This document shows positions 1 to 7,709 of a stretch of 33,467 nucleotides of DNA, piece after piece (positions within the stretch are counted from its first letter, which is position 1; every line of letters begins with the position of its first letter). The notes beneath the pieces are model-generated. The model saw only the letters and a program-made list of their open reading frames with translations. It ran no database searches and was not told the DNA's origin. The translations under genes and the position numbers were made by a program. Origin of the DNA: Coriobacteriaceae bacterium (GTDB lineage: Bacteria; Actinomycetota; Coriobacteriia; Coriobacteriales; Coriobacteriaceae); assembly GCA_902362275.1 (NCBI GenBank), contig CABIWB010000009.1, positions 85,034 through 118,500 on the forward strand. The letters are read 5' to 3'.

Positions 1-919
1 CGATGCCCGTTGCGCGCTTGGTGGTGCGGCCGTTGTCGCCGGTAAAGCCCTTCTCGAACACGCGCGGCAGGTCGGCCGCGCTCACGCCGCAGCCGTTGTC
101 CGCGACGGTAAGCTCGATGCGCTCGCTCGCCAGGCCCTCGTCCAGCAAGGCACCCGAAAACACGATCTTTGCGCCGTCCTCACGCGCATATTTAATGCTG
201 TTCTGAATGAGCTGGCCCAGAATAAACTCGAGCCACTTCTCGTCGGTAAAGACCTCAAAGTCGAGGTTCTCGCACACCGGAGCCATGTGCGCCGCGATGA
301 GCTCGCGGGCGTTGGCTTTAATCGCACCCGTCACCAAGGTCTTAAGGTCCCAGCGACGAATCAGGTAATCGCGCTCCACAACCTCCGAGCGCGCATAGTA
401 GAGCGCCTGGTCGATATAGCGCTCCACGCGGGCAAGCTCGCGACCGAGGTCATCTACGCGCGACAGATCATCTTCGCTGCCGTCCAGGTTTTCCAAAATC
501 AGATGGGCTGCCGCCAGAGGCAGCTTGGCCTCGTGGACCCAGCTCTCGATGTAGTCGCGATAGTCATCGGTCTGACGTCTGCCTTCGGCAACCTCGTCGC
601 AAGCGGCTTTGCCCACCCGGCGCAAGACCTCGTATTCGAGCTCGCCCTCGGCATAGGTCGGGCATTGCACCATCTCCTGCACCCATGCGGGACTCTCGAG
701 CTCCTCTGCCGCGCGCTCCAACTGACGCAGAAAACGGCGACGGCGAACGTACTCGATCACGATGCCGAGCATACCAAAGATATAGGACACGCCGACCGCC
801 ACGACCACGATGGAAACGGGTGCGCCGGCGACCGTCAGCACAAAGCAGCTCAACAGCACGCCGCACGTCCACACGGCGACGGGAAGCAGCGCATCTTTAA
901 AGAACTTGGCAAACGACAT
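1..919 (-). CDS. BceS-type intramembrane-sensing histidine kinase (3' end cut by window edge)
   Basis: Reading the minus strand from an ATG at 919 gives 306 residues before the window ends. Two membrane helices (about residues 12-31 and 35-57) are separated by only a few residues, so there is no extracellular sensor domain. The phosphoacceptor motif WVHEAKLPL puts the histidine at residue 129; the WVHE-K-P form is typical of the BceS/GraS group. An N-box (LIQNSIKYA, N240) and G1 box (DNGCGV, 274-279) follow, and the frame is still open within the ATPase domain at the edge. It starts 9 bp after the response-regulator stop, with AGGGG upstream, so the two form one operon. BceS kinases normally sense flux through a BceAB-type ABC transporter in response to peptide antibiotics; such a transporter may lie beyond the edge, but that is inference. 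Confidence 0.9.
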   Translation of the reverse strand, partial: MSFAKFFKDALLPVAVWTCGVLLSCFVLTVAGAPVSIVVVAVGVSYIFGMLGIVIEYVRRRRFLRQLERAAEELESPAWVQEMVQCPTYAEGELEYEVLRRVGKAACDEVAEGRRQTDDYRDYIESWVHEAKLPLAAAHLILENLDGSEDDLSRVDDLGRELARVERYIDQALYYARSEVVERDYLIRRWDLKTLVTGAIKANARELIAAHMAPVCENLDFEVFTDEKWLEFILGQLIQNSIKYAREDGAKIVFSGALLDEGLASERIELTVADNGCGVSAADLPRVFEKGFTGDNGRTTKRATGI

Positions 920-928
920 AGCCGGCCC

Positions 929-1600
929 CTAGATCGAATAGCCCTGACCGCGGTGCGTGGTCAAATACCCCTTGATGCCGATTTTTTCGAGCGTGGTGCG
1001 CAGGCGGTTGATGTTGACGGTGAGCGTATTGTCGTCCACGAAGGCGTCGGAATCCCACAGGTCCTGCATGATGGCCGAGCGCGAGACGATCTTGCCCGCA
1101 CGGCTCAGAAGCAGCGAGAGGATACGCAGCTCGTTTTTGGTGAGCTCGGTACTGGTGCCGGTTTGCATGTTGGTGACCATGGAGCGGGCGAGGTCGAGCT
1201 CCAGCCCCTTGTGGACGAGCGTGCTGCGCTCGCCCGCCGCCGCGGTGCGACGCAGCAAGGCATTGATGCGGGCCACGAGCACGCGCGCGCTGTAGGGCTT
1301 GGGAACAAAGTCGTCCGCGCCGAGCGTCATGGCCATGACCTCGTCAATCTCGGTCGTGCGCGAAGTGAGGACGATGATGGGAACCTCGGATTCGCGGCGA
1401 ACCTCATGGCAGATATGCTGGCCGTCCTTGACGGGAAGCGTCAGGTCGAGCAGCACCAAGTCGGGCGCGGCGGCGAGAATATCGCGCGAAACATGCTCGA
1501 ACGATTCGCAGGCCTCGACCTCAAAACCGGCACGGGCAAGGATGTCGGCAAGTTCGCGACGAATGGGCTCGTCGTCCTCAACGATATAGATCAGCGCCAT
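929..1600 (-). CDS. OmpR/BceR-family response regulator
   Basis: 223 residues. The N-terminal receiver domain has acidic residues D9/D10, phosphoacceptor D52 (LLDLTLP), the VLTSRT switch region and K101 (KPYS). A C-terminal winged-helix DNA-binding domain follows (TKNELRILSLLL, then NTLTVNINRLRTTLEKIG and HRGQGYSI). I chose the ATG at 1600 (MALIYIVEDD) because GAGGGGAG lies upstream and the receiver fold begins there; the frame is open further upstream without similarity. It is the first gene of the pair with the downstream BceS-like kinase and should be its cognate regulator. The short, compact kinase partner makes BceR/GraR the closest group. A possible binding site for such a regulator lies about 80 bases upstream. 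Confidence 0.93.
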   Translation of the reverse strand: MALIYIVEDDEPIRRELADILARAGFEVEACESFEHVSRDILAAAPDLVLLDLTLPVKDGQHICHEVRRESEVPIIVLTSRTTEIDEVMAMTLGADDFVPKPYSARVLVARINALLRRTAAAGERSTLVHKGLELDLARSMVTNMQTGTSTELTKNELRILSLLLSRAGKIVSRSAIMQDLWDSDAFVDDNTLTVNINRLRTTLEKIGIKGYLTTHRGQGYSI

Positions 1601-1679
1601 GGATTCCGCTCCCCTCTTGGTTGTCTTGCCACCATTATGGCTGCGAAACTGCAGGTGCGCGCCACGCACGTCGCCAAGG

Positions 1680-1693
1680 TGACAGAACTGTTC
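1680..1693. promoter_or_regulatory. possible BceR-like operator
   Basis: TGACA-GAAC-TGTTC is an imperfect inverted repeat about 80 bases upstream of the response-regulator start. The known BceR binding pattern in Bacillus is TNACA-N4-TGTAA; the first half-site fits and the second fits at TGT only. A second inverted repeat (cgcgagcg at 1693-1700 with cgctcgcg at 1721-1728) adjoins it. Autoregulation is inferred from position alone. Confidence 0.3.
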
Positions 1694-1730
1694 GCGAGCG
1701 GGGGCGTTTTGTCCGCCTTACGCTCGCGAC

Positions 1731-1781
1731 GGGAACGGGGACCAAAATGATTATTAAATCCCCGTCCCAGAATAATCATTT
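1731..1781. repeat. palindromic element with overlapping stems at the end of the 243-residue protein gene
   Basis: Two inverted repeats interlock here. aaatgattatt (1745-1755) pairs perfectly with aataatcattt (1771-1781), and gggaacgggga (1731-1741) pairs with tccccgtccc (1759-1768) with one bulged base. The two stems exclude each other. The right arm covers the first two bases of the stop codon (1780-1782) of the gene reading in from the right. No U-tract follows, so it is not a classical terminator. Its GC core of gggacgggg type recalls the GTCCCC-core hairpins elsewhere in the window, but membership in that set is uncertain. Confidence 0.6.
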
Positions 1782-2511
1782 AGCGACGGGCGCGGAGCTT
1801 TTCGTAGCCGTCGGCGAAGAAGGTGACCATAGCAGCGTCCGCCTCAGCGGCATCGGTATCGTCGGCAGGGACCACGCCGTGCTCGTCGCTCACCAGAAAC
1901 AGCGCGCCCTTAAGCTGCGCAGGAATATCTACGCGCGTGACCGGGATGCCCTTGGTCTGGGCCAGCTGCTCGATGAGCGTCGCCGTGCCGCACAGGCACT
2001 CGTCCGCTGGCGCCACAAAGGCAAGCTCGCCGTTATCGACGGCGGCGAGCAACTCGGGCGCCACGCCGGTTTCGTCGGCCTCGGAGCGGGCCTCGGCGGA
2101 GCGGGCACGCAGCGCCTTGGCCGACGTATCGGTTAGCGGCTCGTACTCCCCCACCGTCATGGCGGCGTTGCCGTTGACGTCGATCACCAGCATGAGCACG
2201 CCGTCGCGTGCGGTGTAATCGCCCTCGGCAAGCGACCACTCAACGTGCTGCTTGGCCCAGCTGAGCATGTTATGGGTAAGCGGCTCGCCCTGCACCAGGC
2301 GCTCGGACAGCGCGCGAATGTGGCGGTTGAGCATGGGCACCTTTTTGTTGGACATGCGCCAACGGCAGACAAGCGCGGGCTTGTCGAGTGTAAACTTCTC
2401 GACCGCCTCCTGATTGGCGCAAAAGTCCTCATACGCACGCTGATCCTCGGCATTGCCAAACAGCTCGGCATCATCAATCTGGGGCATGGTCATACCTTTC
2501 GTGTTAGTCAT
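1780..2511 (-). CDS. conserved-looking protein of unknown function
   Basis: 243 residues, acidic, with no signal peptide and no membrane segment, so probably cytoplasmic. I do not recognise the family. Visible features are an N-terminal stretch with VCRWRMSNKKVPMLNRHI, a central piece with VLMLVIDVNGNAAMTVGEY resembling two beta strands, an Ala/Glu-rich helix (about 130-150), and a C-terminal half ending in TFFADGYEKLRARR. Three starts are possible: ATG 2511 (GAGGA 4 bases upstream), ATG 2493, and ATG 2487 (MPQIDD, with AAAGG 7 bases upstream). The last has the best-spaced ribosome site, so the true protein may be 235 residues. The gene stands alone: purH upstream has its own terminator, and a palindrome overlaps this gene's stop codon. 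Confidence 0.75.
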   Translation of the reverse strand: MTNTKGMTMPQIDDAELFGNAEDQRAYEDFCANQEAVEKFTLDKPALVCRWRMSNKKVPMLNRHIRALSERLVQGEPLTHNMLSWAKQHVEWSLAEGDYTARDGVLMLVIDVNGNAAMTVGEYEPLTDTSAKALRARSAEARSEADETGVAPELLAAVDNGELAFVAPADECLCGTATLIEQLAQTKGIPVTRVDIPAQLKGALFLVSDEHGVVPADDTDAAEADAAMVTFFADGYEKLRARR

Positions 2512-2527
2512 TCCGTCCTCTTATACC

Positions 2528-2564
2528 AAAAAGACGGCCCTCCAAACGGAGCAGCCGTCTTTTG
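2528..2564 (-). terminator. intrinsic terminator of purH
   Basis: aaaagacggc (2529-2538) pairs perfectly with gccgtctttt (2554-2563). Read on the minus strand, the stem is followed by a run of T. It lies 29 bases past the purH stop and before the next gene. The A/T flanks on both sides would also allow activity on the plus strand. Confidence 0.85.
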
Positions 2565-2592
2565 CGGAGATTATTTTGTCCCAAGGCGGAAC

Positions 2593-4200
2593 TTAGTGGC
2601 GGAAGTGGCGGGCGCCGGTAAAGACCATAGCAATATTGTGCTCGTTGCAGGCCTGGATGCTTTCGTCGTCGCGCTTGGAGCCGCCGGGCTGGATGATGCA
2701 GGTCACGCCGTGTGCGGCAAGCACGTCGACGTTGTCGCGGAACGGGAAGAACGCGTCGCTTGCACAGGCAAAGCCGCCCTTCTCCACGCCCCCGCGCTCG
2801 CAGAAGTCCTCGGCGCGCTCGCAGGCAAGTAGCGCAGAGTCAACGCGGTTAGGCTGACCCGGGCCCATGCCAATGCCGGCCTTACCCTTGGAGACCAGGA
2901 TGGCGTTGGACTTAACGCCCTTGCAGACCTTCCAGGCAAACTCGAGCTCGGCCATCTCGGCGTCGGTGGGCTTGCGGTCGGTGGGGAACGTAAAGGTCGC
3001 GGGATCCTCGGTCACGTGGTCGACCTCCTGCACCAGCATGCCGCCGTCGACGGAGCGCAGCTCCACCTGAGCGCCGTGGTCCACGCCGCCGGTCGCCAAC
3101 ACGCGCAGGTTGGGGCGCTTGGCCATGCGCTCGAGCGCCTCGGCGGTGTAGCTCGGGGCGATGATGACCTCGACGAACTGCTTGTTCTGATCGGCAAAGT
3201 GCTCAACCAGATCAAAGGGAACCTCGCGGTTGCAGGCGATGATGCCGCCGAAGGCGCTCTTGGGATCGCAGGCAAAAGCGCGGTCGTAGGCAGCCGTGAT
3301 GTCCTCGGCAACGGCGGAACCGCAGGGGTTCTGGTGCTTGAGGATTACGCAGGCCGGCTCGTCGAACTCGCGGACCAGGTTCCAGGCGGCGTCGGCATCC
3401 AGATAGTTGTTGTAGCTGAGCGGCTTGCCCTGGATCTGCTTGGAGCCCACGAGCGGGAACTGCGAGCTCGCGGTGTTCTCGCAGCCCTCGGCAAAGCGAT
3501 AGACTGTGGCTTTCTGCTGCGGGTTCTCGCCATAGCGCAGGTCGTCGACCTTCTCCAGCGAAATCTCGAGCTTGGCAGAGGTGTCCGCCACGTCGCTTGC
3601 CTGGGCGGCGAGCCAGCGGGAGATGGCCGTGTCGTAGGCGGCGGTGGTCTGGTAGACCTTCACCTGCAGGCGACGACGGGTGGAAAGCGTGGTGCAGCCA
3701 CCGGTCTCGTGCATCTCGGCCAGGACGGCATCATAGTCGGCCGGATCGGAAATGACGGTAACGCTCGTGGCGTTCTTGGCGGCAGAGCGCAGCATGGAGG
3801 GGCCACCGATGTCGATGTGCTCGATGGCGTCCGCGAAGGTGACCTCGGGGTTGGCGACGGTCTTCTCGAACTCGTACAGGTTGACGACGACCAGGTCGAT
3901 CAGCTTAATGCCGTGCTGAGCCGCCTCCTGCATGTGCTGCTCGGAATCGCGGCGGGCCAGCAGCGCGCCATGAACCTTGGGGTGCAGGGTCTTAACGCGG
4001 CCGTCCATCATCTCGGGATAGCCCGTGAACTCCTCGATGGGGGTTACGGGAACGCCCGCGTCCTCGATGGCACGAGCCGTGCCGCCCGTAGAGATGATCT
4101 CGACGCCAAAGTCGTCAACCAGCGTCCGTGCGAAATCGACGACGCCCGTCTTATCGGTAACCGAGATCAACGCGCGTGCGATCTTCACATCAGATCCCAT
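2593..4200 (-). CDS. purH: bifunctional AICAR formyltransferase / IMP cyclohydrolase
   Basis: 535 residues, usual PurH length. It performs the last two steps of purine synthesis: formylation of AICAR with 10-formyl-THF to FAICAR, then ring closure to IMP, in the cytoplasm. The N-terminal cyclohydrolase domain shows STGGTARAI (37-45) and [12 protein letters not shown] (67-78). The transformylase domain shows [10 protein letters not shown] (221-230) and the KHQNPCG loop (288-294) with the catalytic Lys-His pair. It ends in [20 protein letters not shown], typical of the family. The start at 4200 has CAGGAGG upstream. It is a single-gene unit with its own terminator, divergent from a GNAT gene. 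No other pur gene is present in the window. Confidence 0.98.
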   Translation of the reverse strand: MGSDVKIARALISVTDKTGVVDFARTLVDDFGVEIISTGGTARAIEDAGVPVTPIEEFTGYPEMMDGRVKTLHPKVHGALLARRDSEQHMQEAAQHGIKLIDLVVVNLYEFEKTVANPEVTFADAIEHIDIGGPSMLRSAAKNATSVTVISDPADYDAVLAEMHETGGCTTLSTRRRLQVKVYQTTAAYDTAISRWLAAQASDVADTSAKLEISLEKVDDLRYGENPQQKATVYRFAEGCENTASSQFPLVGSKQIQGKPLSYNNYLDADAAWNLVREFDEPACVILKHQNPCGSAVAEDITAAYDRAFACDPKSAFGGIIACNREVPFDLVEHFADQNKQFVEVIIAPSYTAEALERMAKRPNLRVLATGGVDHGAQVELRSVDGGMLVQEVDHVTEDPATFTFPTDRKPTDAEMAELEFAWKVCKGVKSNAILVSKGKAGIGMGPGQPNRVDSALLACERAEDFCERGGVEKGGFACASDAFFPFRDNVDVLAAHGVTCIIQPGGSKRDDESIQACNEHNIAMVFTGARHFRH

Positions 4201-4297
4201 GCAGTCCTCCTGTCTGGTACGCCGCCGTGCTCTGTGAGTCGGTGATACGTCGATCTGCAGCGCTCGCGCAGCGGCATTGAAAATACTGATTTAATGT

Positions 4298-4315
4298 AGC
4301 GCATCGAGCGCATCG
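4298..4315. promoter_or_regulatory. tandem 9-base repeat upstream of purH
   Basis: agcgcatcg occurs twice head to tail, about 100 bases upstream of the purH start and followed by another atgc. A-T-rich stretches (atactgatttaatgta, just left of it) could hold the purH -10 on the minus strand. A repeated half-site beside a promoter could be an operator, but I recognise no known purine regulator motif. Confidence 0.25.
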
Positions 4316-4477
4316 ATGCACCCCGCAACGGGCGCATGTGCAGAAAAAGTTTGCGAGCGGAGGGGATGGGCATGGCACCGGGCACGGTGAGTTCATGGAA
4401 CACAGGGGCACCATAATTAGATGCCAATGGCGTGGTAGAACTGTGCTCGATATGCATCCGCAAAAGAAAGAGGCACC

Positions 4478-5119
4478 ATGGTCTCGCGGGTTCTCTACCG
4501 ACCGTTTGATACCGAAGACTTCGACGCCATCGCGCTGATTCTGCAGCAGCTTTGGCATAACAATTCGGATAACGATGAGTACAACCGCCTTGAGGCCGCG
4601 TGCGACCTCGCCTATTGCCTTTCGTCGTCGACGTTTTCACAGGTTGCCGTAATCGACGGTCAGGCGCGTGGCATTTCGCTCGCGCGTGCGGGACAGAGCT
4701 CCGGCGCCACTATCAACGAGCATTGGATGGATACCGAACGCGCGCTGCTATCGCAGATGCGTGAGCTAGAGCCCGATGCGTGCGCCGAGTATCTCTCGTT
4801 TGTGCGCGCAACCATCCGAACCAACAACCGCCTGCTCGAGAGCAGCCCGTTGCCGCACGACAACGAGGTCACGCTGCTTGCCGTGGATCGCGATGTCCAT
4901 GGCCTGGGCGTTGGCACGGTTCTGCTCGATGCCGCCGTCTCGCACCTGTCCTCGCTTGGAGCGACGAGGGCGCACCTGTACACCGACTCCAACTGCTCGT
5001 GGAAGTTCTACGAGCTGCACGGCTTTAAGCGCACGGCCACGCACCGCGCCAACCGCGAAGAGCGCCGCCACGACATGCCGCGCGAAAGCTTCCTCTACGA
5101 ACTCGATCTAACAGCCTAA
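4478..5119 (+). CDS. GNAT-family N-acetyltransferase
   Basis: 213 residues. The C-terminal half carries the acetyl-CoA-binding motif A: a beta strand (EVTLLAVD), then RDVHGLGVGTVLLDAA with the (R/Q)xxGxG/A pyrophosphate loop, followed by the motif B region LYTDSNCSWKFYELHGFKR. The N-terminal half (1-125) is less conserved and probably sets the substrate, which cannot be read from the sequence. The start at 4478 has GAAAGAGG upstream. It is divergent from purH across a 277-base gap and followed by a GTCCCC-core hairpin. A cytoplasmic small-molecule or protein acetylation role is general for the family. Confidence 0.9.
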   Translation: MVSRVLYRPFDTEDFDAIALILQQLWHNNSDNDEYNRLEAACDLAYCLSSSTFSQVAVIDGQARGISLARAGQSSGATINEHWMDTERALLSQMRELEPDACAEYLSFVRATIRTNNRLLESSPLPHDNEVTLLAVDRDVHGLGVGTVLLDAAVSHLSSLGATRAHLYTDSNCSWKFYELHGFKRTATHRANREERRHDMPRESFLYELDLTA

Positions 5120-5134
5120 ACCTGGCAGCCATAC

Positions 5135-5176
5135 CTAGTCATTTAGGAACGTCCCCAGTGACTAGTCGCTGGGGAC
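5135..5176. repeat. GTCCCC-core hairpin repeat, copy at the end of the GNAT gene
   Basis: A 31-base unit (5135-5165) has arms ctagtca and tgactag around tttaggaacgtccccag. It matches the unit at 21432-21462 at 28 of 31 positions. It overlaps a second, almost perfect 26-base palindrome (5151-5176) with gtccccag at one end and ctggggac at the other. The two stems share bases and cannot form together. No U-tract follows. It resembles REP-type elements in size and placement. Confidence 0.8.
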
Positions 5177-5196
5177 AGCCTTCGTAGGTAGCGCAT

Positions 5197-5242
5197 AAAA
5201 ATGGGATGGATCCGTCGGCAGTCGCCGGAGAAGATCCATCCC
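5197..5242 (-). terminator. intrinsic terminator of the DUF2207 gene
   Basis: gggatggatc (5203-5212) pairs perfectly with gatccatccc (5233-5242). On the minus strand the stem is followed by ATTTTTA, the complement of the A run at 5197-5201. It lies just past the stop codon at 5258. Confidence 0.85.
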
Positions 5243-5257
5243 AAAAATCAGAGCGCG

Positions 5258-7201
5258 CTAGAACGTTCCGCCGCCGCCTCCGCCGACGCCGCCGCCTCCG
5301 CCGCCCGAGAAGCCACCGCCTCCGCCGCCGCTCGAGCTGTCGGAGCTCGACGCCAGCTCACGGATGCTCTCGTGATACACGTCATCGAACGAATCGAGCG
5401 GAGACTCGATACCGTAATGATGGTAGTACCACCAGTAGCAGGGATAATTGTCGTAGAAGCCGTCGGCCTCGCGTACCTCGGGCGGCACGGCCTCGGCCAG
5501 CTGTCGCAGCACTTCTTTCGAAACGCCCAGGGCAACGCCCATCACCAGCAGCTTGTTCCACAGCACCAAATCGCCGGGGACGGCTTCCTTTAGACGCGTG
5601 AAGTCCTCGAGCCAATGCTTAAGTGCCTTGCAGCGAGCCGCCACCTCGGCGCCCTCCGGCGTAAAGCGGCGGAACGTAAGGCCCACGCCGATACCCACCA
5701 GCACAATCGGCACCGAGATAACCGCGGCGATAATGTTCGCCTGTGCGCCATCGGTAAAGAAGATGGATCCCACGGGAACAAAGGCAACCAGGATACCAAG
5801 AACCAGGCAAAACACCATTGCAACAATGCCGTCCGAGGCAACGTACTCGCTATCGGCCAGCTTGCCCTTAACGGTGTTCTGATAGTCCTCGAGCTTATCA
5901 CCCACGGGTGTAGCGTGCTGCTTGACGTAGTGCTGCAGCTCGTCAAACGTGCGCGAGCGATCGCCGTTCTCGTCAGGCTTAGCACCGGCAAAGAAGACCT
6001 TGAGCACCATGTGGTCAATGCCCTTGGCCGACTTCCAGCCCGCATCGCTCACCGTCACGCGATACGTCTGCTCTTCTTTTTCACGCCCCAACAGACCCTT
6101 CTTGGCCTTGGTCACGGTCGCCTGCTCCAGCTTGATCACACGGTCGTCAGTGAGCTTCATGAGCGTGGCGATATATGCCTGATCGGGCACCTCGTTCCAG
6201 CTCATGAGGGCCGAAAGCACGGCGGGATGGTCGGCCGAGGGCACATCGCGGAAATATTCGTCCTGGAAAAGCGGCTTGGGCTTGCGCTTGCGCAGCTTGA
6301 GCATAACGATTGTGCCGGTAAAGGCCACCGCCGCAACAACACTTAGCACGGCAAGTGCATTGGCAATCATGCGAGCGTGAGCGCGGCGGGCGTTAGCTTC
6401 GTCGGCCCATTCCTTCTCTTCGCTCAGGATCGTTGACATGCGCTCTTCGCCCGAGACGGCAAGCTGCGGCACCCAGTCGCTGGGGAAGGCGATGCGTGCC
6501 TCGGCGAATTCGCCCTGATGCACGCAGGGAATGGTATAGGTGACCATGGGCTCGTCCTCATCGAGCGACACGTCGCCCGCCAGCGGACCGTGGCCCCATG
6601 CGCGGAAGTTATCGCCTTTGACGGCCGCCGTCCCGGCAGCGGCATTTGCGAAGCGCACTTCCATCTCGACATCGTCGGAATCCGCAGACCAGCCGTCGCC
6701 CACGAACTTCCAGTAGAGCTCGGCGGTATCGGCCCAGTTCATAACCGCACCGGTCATGGTGTAGCTCACGTAATAGATCGCGCTGTCGCCGCTCTCGTGG
6801 GGGCTGAACACCTTAATCCTTACGCCGTCACCGGCCTGCTCGACCGTGTAGACGCCAGAATCGCCCTTGTTCGCGCTATCGACTTTGTTAAACGCGGTGT
6901 CCTCTTCCTCGACACTCAGCACGTCAACGTCCGCCGTGCCGCCCTGCTGGTTGGTGCCCGTATTGATCTCCCAAAACACGCCGTTGATGTCGTCGTCGAA
7001 ATCAAACTGGCGTCCCTCGACAACGGTCAGCGATCCATCGGCCTCGACCGTGGCGCTGATGTAGGTTTGGGTCATGGAATAACCGTCGGCGTGTGCGGCG
7101 GCGGGCAGTAGCAGCAATGCAAGCGCGACGAGTGCGCAGACGGAAGCAAATCGCGCAAACAGGCGGCGCTGCCGGCTGACTTTGGCGGCGAGGGTGTTCA
7201 T
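5258..7201 (-). CDS. DUF2207 membrane protein with signal peptide and glycine-rich tail
   Basis: 647 residues from the ATG at 7201 (AAAGGATG upstream; the frame is open for 23 more codons without similarity). A signal peptide (basic start, hydrophobic stretch to about residue 36, cleavage near AHA-DG) leads into an exported beta-rich domain (YISATVEADGSLTVVEGRQFDF) typical of DUF2207. A membrane helix near residue 290 (ANALAVLSVVAAVAF) is followed by a cytoplasmic region rich in charge and then two more helices (GIVAMVFCLVLGILVAFVP and AVISVPIVLVGIGVGLTF). The protein ends in serines and three runs of six glycines separated by F, V and T residues. Such Gly-rich tails are common in DUF2207 proteins. 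Their function is not established. It is a single gene with its own terminator. Confidence 0.88.
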   Translation of the reverse strand: MNTLAAKVSRQRRLFARFASVCALVALALLLLPAAAHADGYSMTQTYISATVEADGSLTVVEGRQFDFDDDINGVFWEINTGTNQQGGTADVDVLSVEEEDTAFNKVDSANKGDSGVYTVEQAGDGVRIKVFSPHESGDSAIYYVSYTMTGAVMNWADTAELYWKFVGDGWSADSDDVEMEVRFANAAAGTAAVKGDNFRAWGHGPLAGDVSLDEDEPMVTYTIPCVHQGEFAEARIAFPSDWVPQLAVSGEERMSTILSEEKEWADEANARRAHARMIANALAVLSVVAAVAFTGTIVMLKLRKRKPKPLFQDEYFRDVPSADHPAVLSALMSWNEVPDQAYIATLMKLTDDRVIKLEQATVTKAKKGLLGREKEEQTYRVTVSDAGWKSAKGIDHMVLKVFFAGAKPDENGDRSRTFDELQHYVKQHATPVGDKLEDYQNTVKGKLADSEYVASDGIVAMVFCLVLGILVAFVPVGSIFFTDGAQANIIAAVISVPIVLVGIGVGLTFRRFTPEGAEVAARCKALKHWLEDFTRLKEAVPGDLVLWNKLLVMGVALGVSKEVLRQLAEAVPPEVREADGFYDNYPCYWWYYHHYGIESPLDSFDDVYHESIRELASSSDSSSGGGGGGFSGGGGGGVGGGGGGTF

Positions 7202-7312
7202 AGGCACATCCTTTGTCTGTAAAACCAACAGCGCCATTGTCCCACGTTTGCGGGTACGCATGACGAACATCTAGGCGACCGGAGCGCCAAACGGGATGAA
7301 AGTCACGCCCGC

Positions 7313-7364
7313 GGCCGGCACCTGGGGACATTCCTTATCTGCCGGCAATCTGGAACACTCCTTG
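7313..7364 (-). repeat. tandem GTCCCC-core repeat (tgccggca arms), copy 1
   Basis: Read on the minus strand, two units follow each other: caaggagtgttccagat-tgccggca, then gataaggaatgtccccagg-tgccggc. The whole 52 bases align with 14522-14573 at about 43 positions, with 31 of 34 in the second unit from one tgccggc arm to the other. The arms tgccggca and tgccggc can pair across the core. It lies just upstream of the DUF2207 gene. Confidence 0.8.
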
Positions 7365-7538
7365 GCATAGCCCGCTCCGGCAATAGATACCACTTCATAG
7401 CTCCGTCACAGGTGTAGCGGCTTTGTGTTGCCGCGGCGTAAGCCGATTAAGCTGGCGAGCGAGGGGCATAAAGCAGTTGAGCGAAAACGGTTTGCCCCTT
7501 TGCCGTTCGCTTGAGGATCATGTCCCCCTTTTCCGCGG

Positions 7539-7572
7539 AAACCCCGGCAGTTGCGAAGAGCTGCCGGGGTTT
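7539..7572. terminator. strong hairpin, possible terminator
   Basis: aaaccccggcag (7539-7550) pairs perfectly over 12 bases with ctgccggggttt (7561-7572), with a ten-base loop. The stem is followed by ctgtcgttt on the plus strand and by ccgcgg on the minus strand, so the U-tract is weak on both. No gene ends here, which is why it is odd; it could end an unrecognised transcript or be another dispersed palindrome. Confidence 0.5.
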
Positions 7573-7696
7573 CTGTCGTTTGTGAGGCTAAGTCGGTACG
7601 CAGCGATCGAGACCTTGAGCCGCAAACCCACCGTGCGCAATGCGCACCGCCGCCAACTTGTGAGCGCGGCAACGCCTTCCCTGCCAAGCCCCGCGC

Positions 7697-7702
7697 TATA
7701 CT
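7697..7702 (+). promoter_or_regulatory. -10 box placing the start of gluQ transcription at its start codon
   Basis: TATACT ends 7 bases before the gluQ ATG (7710), the normal distance from a -10 box to the first transcribed base. There is no Shine-Dalgarno sequence before the ATG and no clear -35. Together this suggests a leaderless mRNA, a common form in Actinobacteria. Confidence 0.5.
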
Positions 7703-7709
7703 CATCCGC

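Larger units (their letters stand above)
7202..7709. other. gene-free region of about 0.5 kb
   Basis: No reading frame here has a ribosome site and protein-like composition on either strand. It holds the leader of the DUF2207 gene at its left end, a tandem GTCCCC-core repeat (7313-7364), an imperfect hairpin (agcgaaaacgg at 7480-7490 with ccgttcgct at 7503-7511), a strong 12-base-pair hairpin (7539-7572) and the probable gluQ -10 box at its right end. The stretch 7365-7540 is GC-rich with small stems and could encode a short structured RNA ending at the 7539-7572 hairpin, but I recognise no known RNA family. Confidence 0.6.

Noticed and set aside
287..1750. A 487-codon plus-strand open frame over the BceRS-like pair
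   Set aside because: The minus strand encodes a clear response regulator and kinase with all motifs; the plus-strand product has no recognisable domain.
5258..5340. A coding error in the glycine-rich end of the DUF2207 protein
   Set aside because: The frame stays open to a stop just before a good terminator, and Gly-rich C termini are usual in this family.
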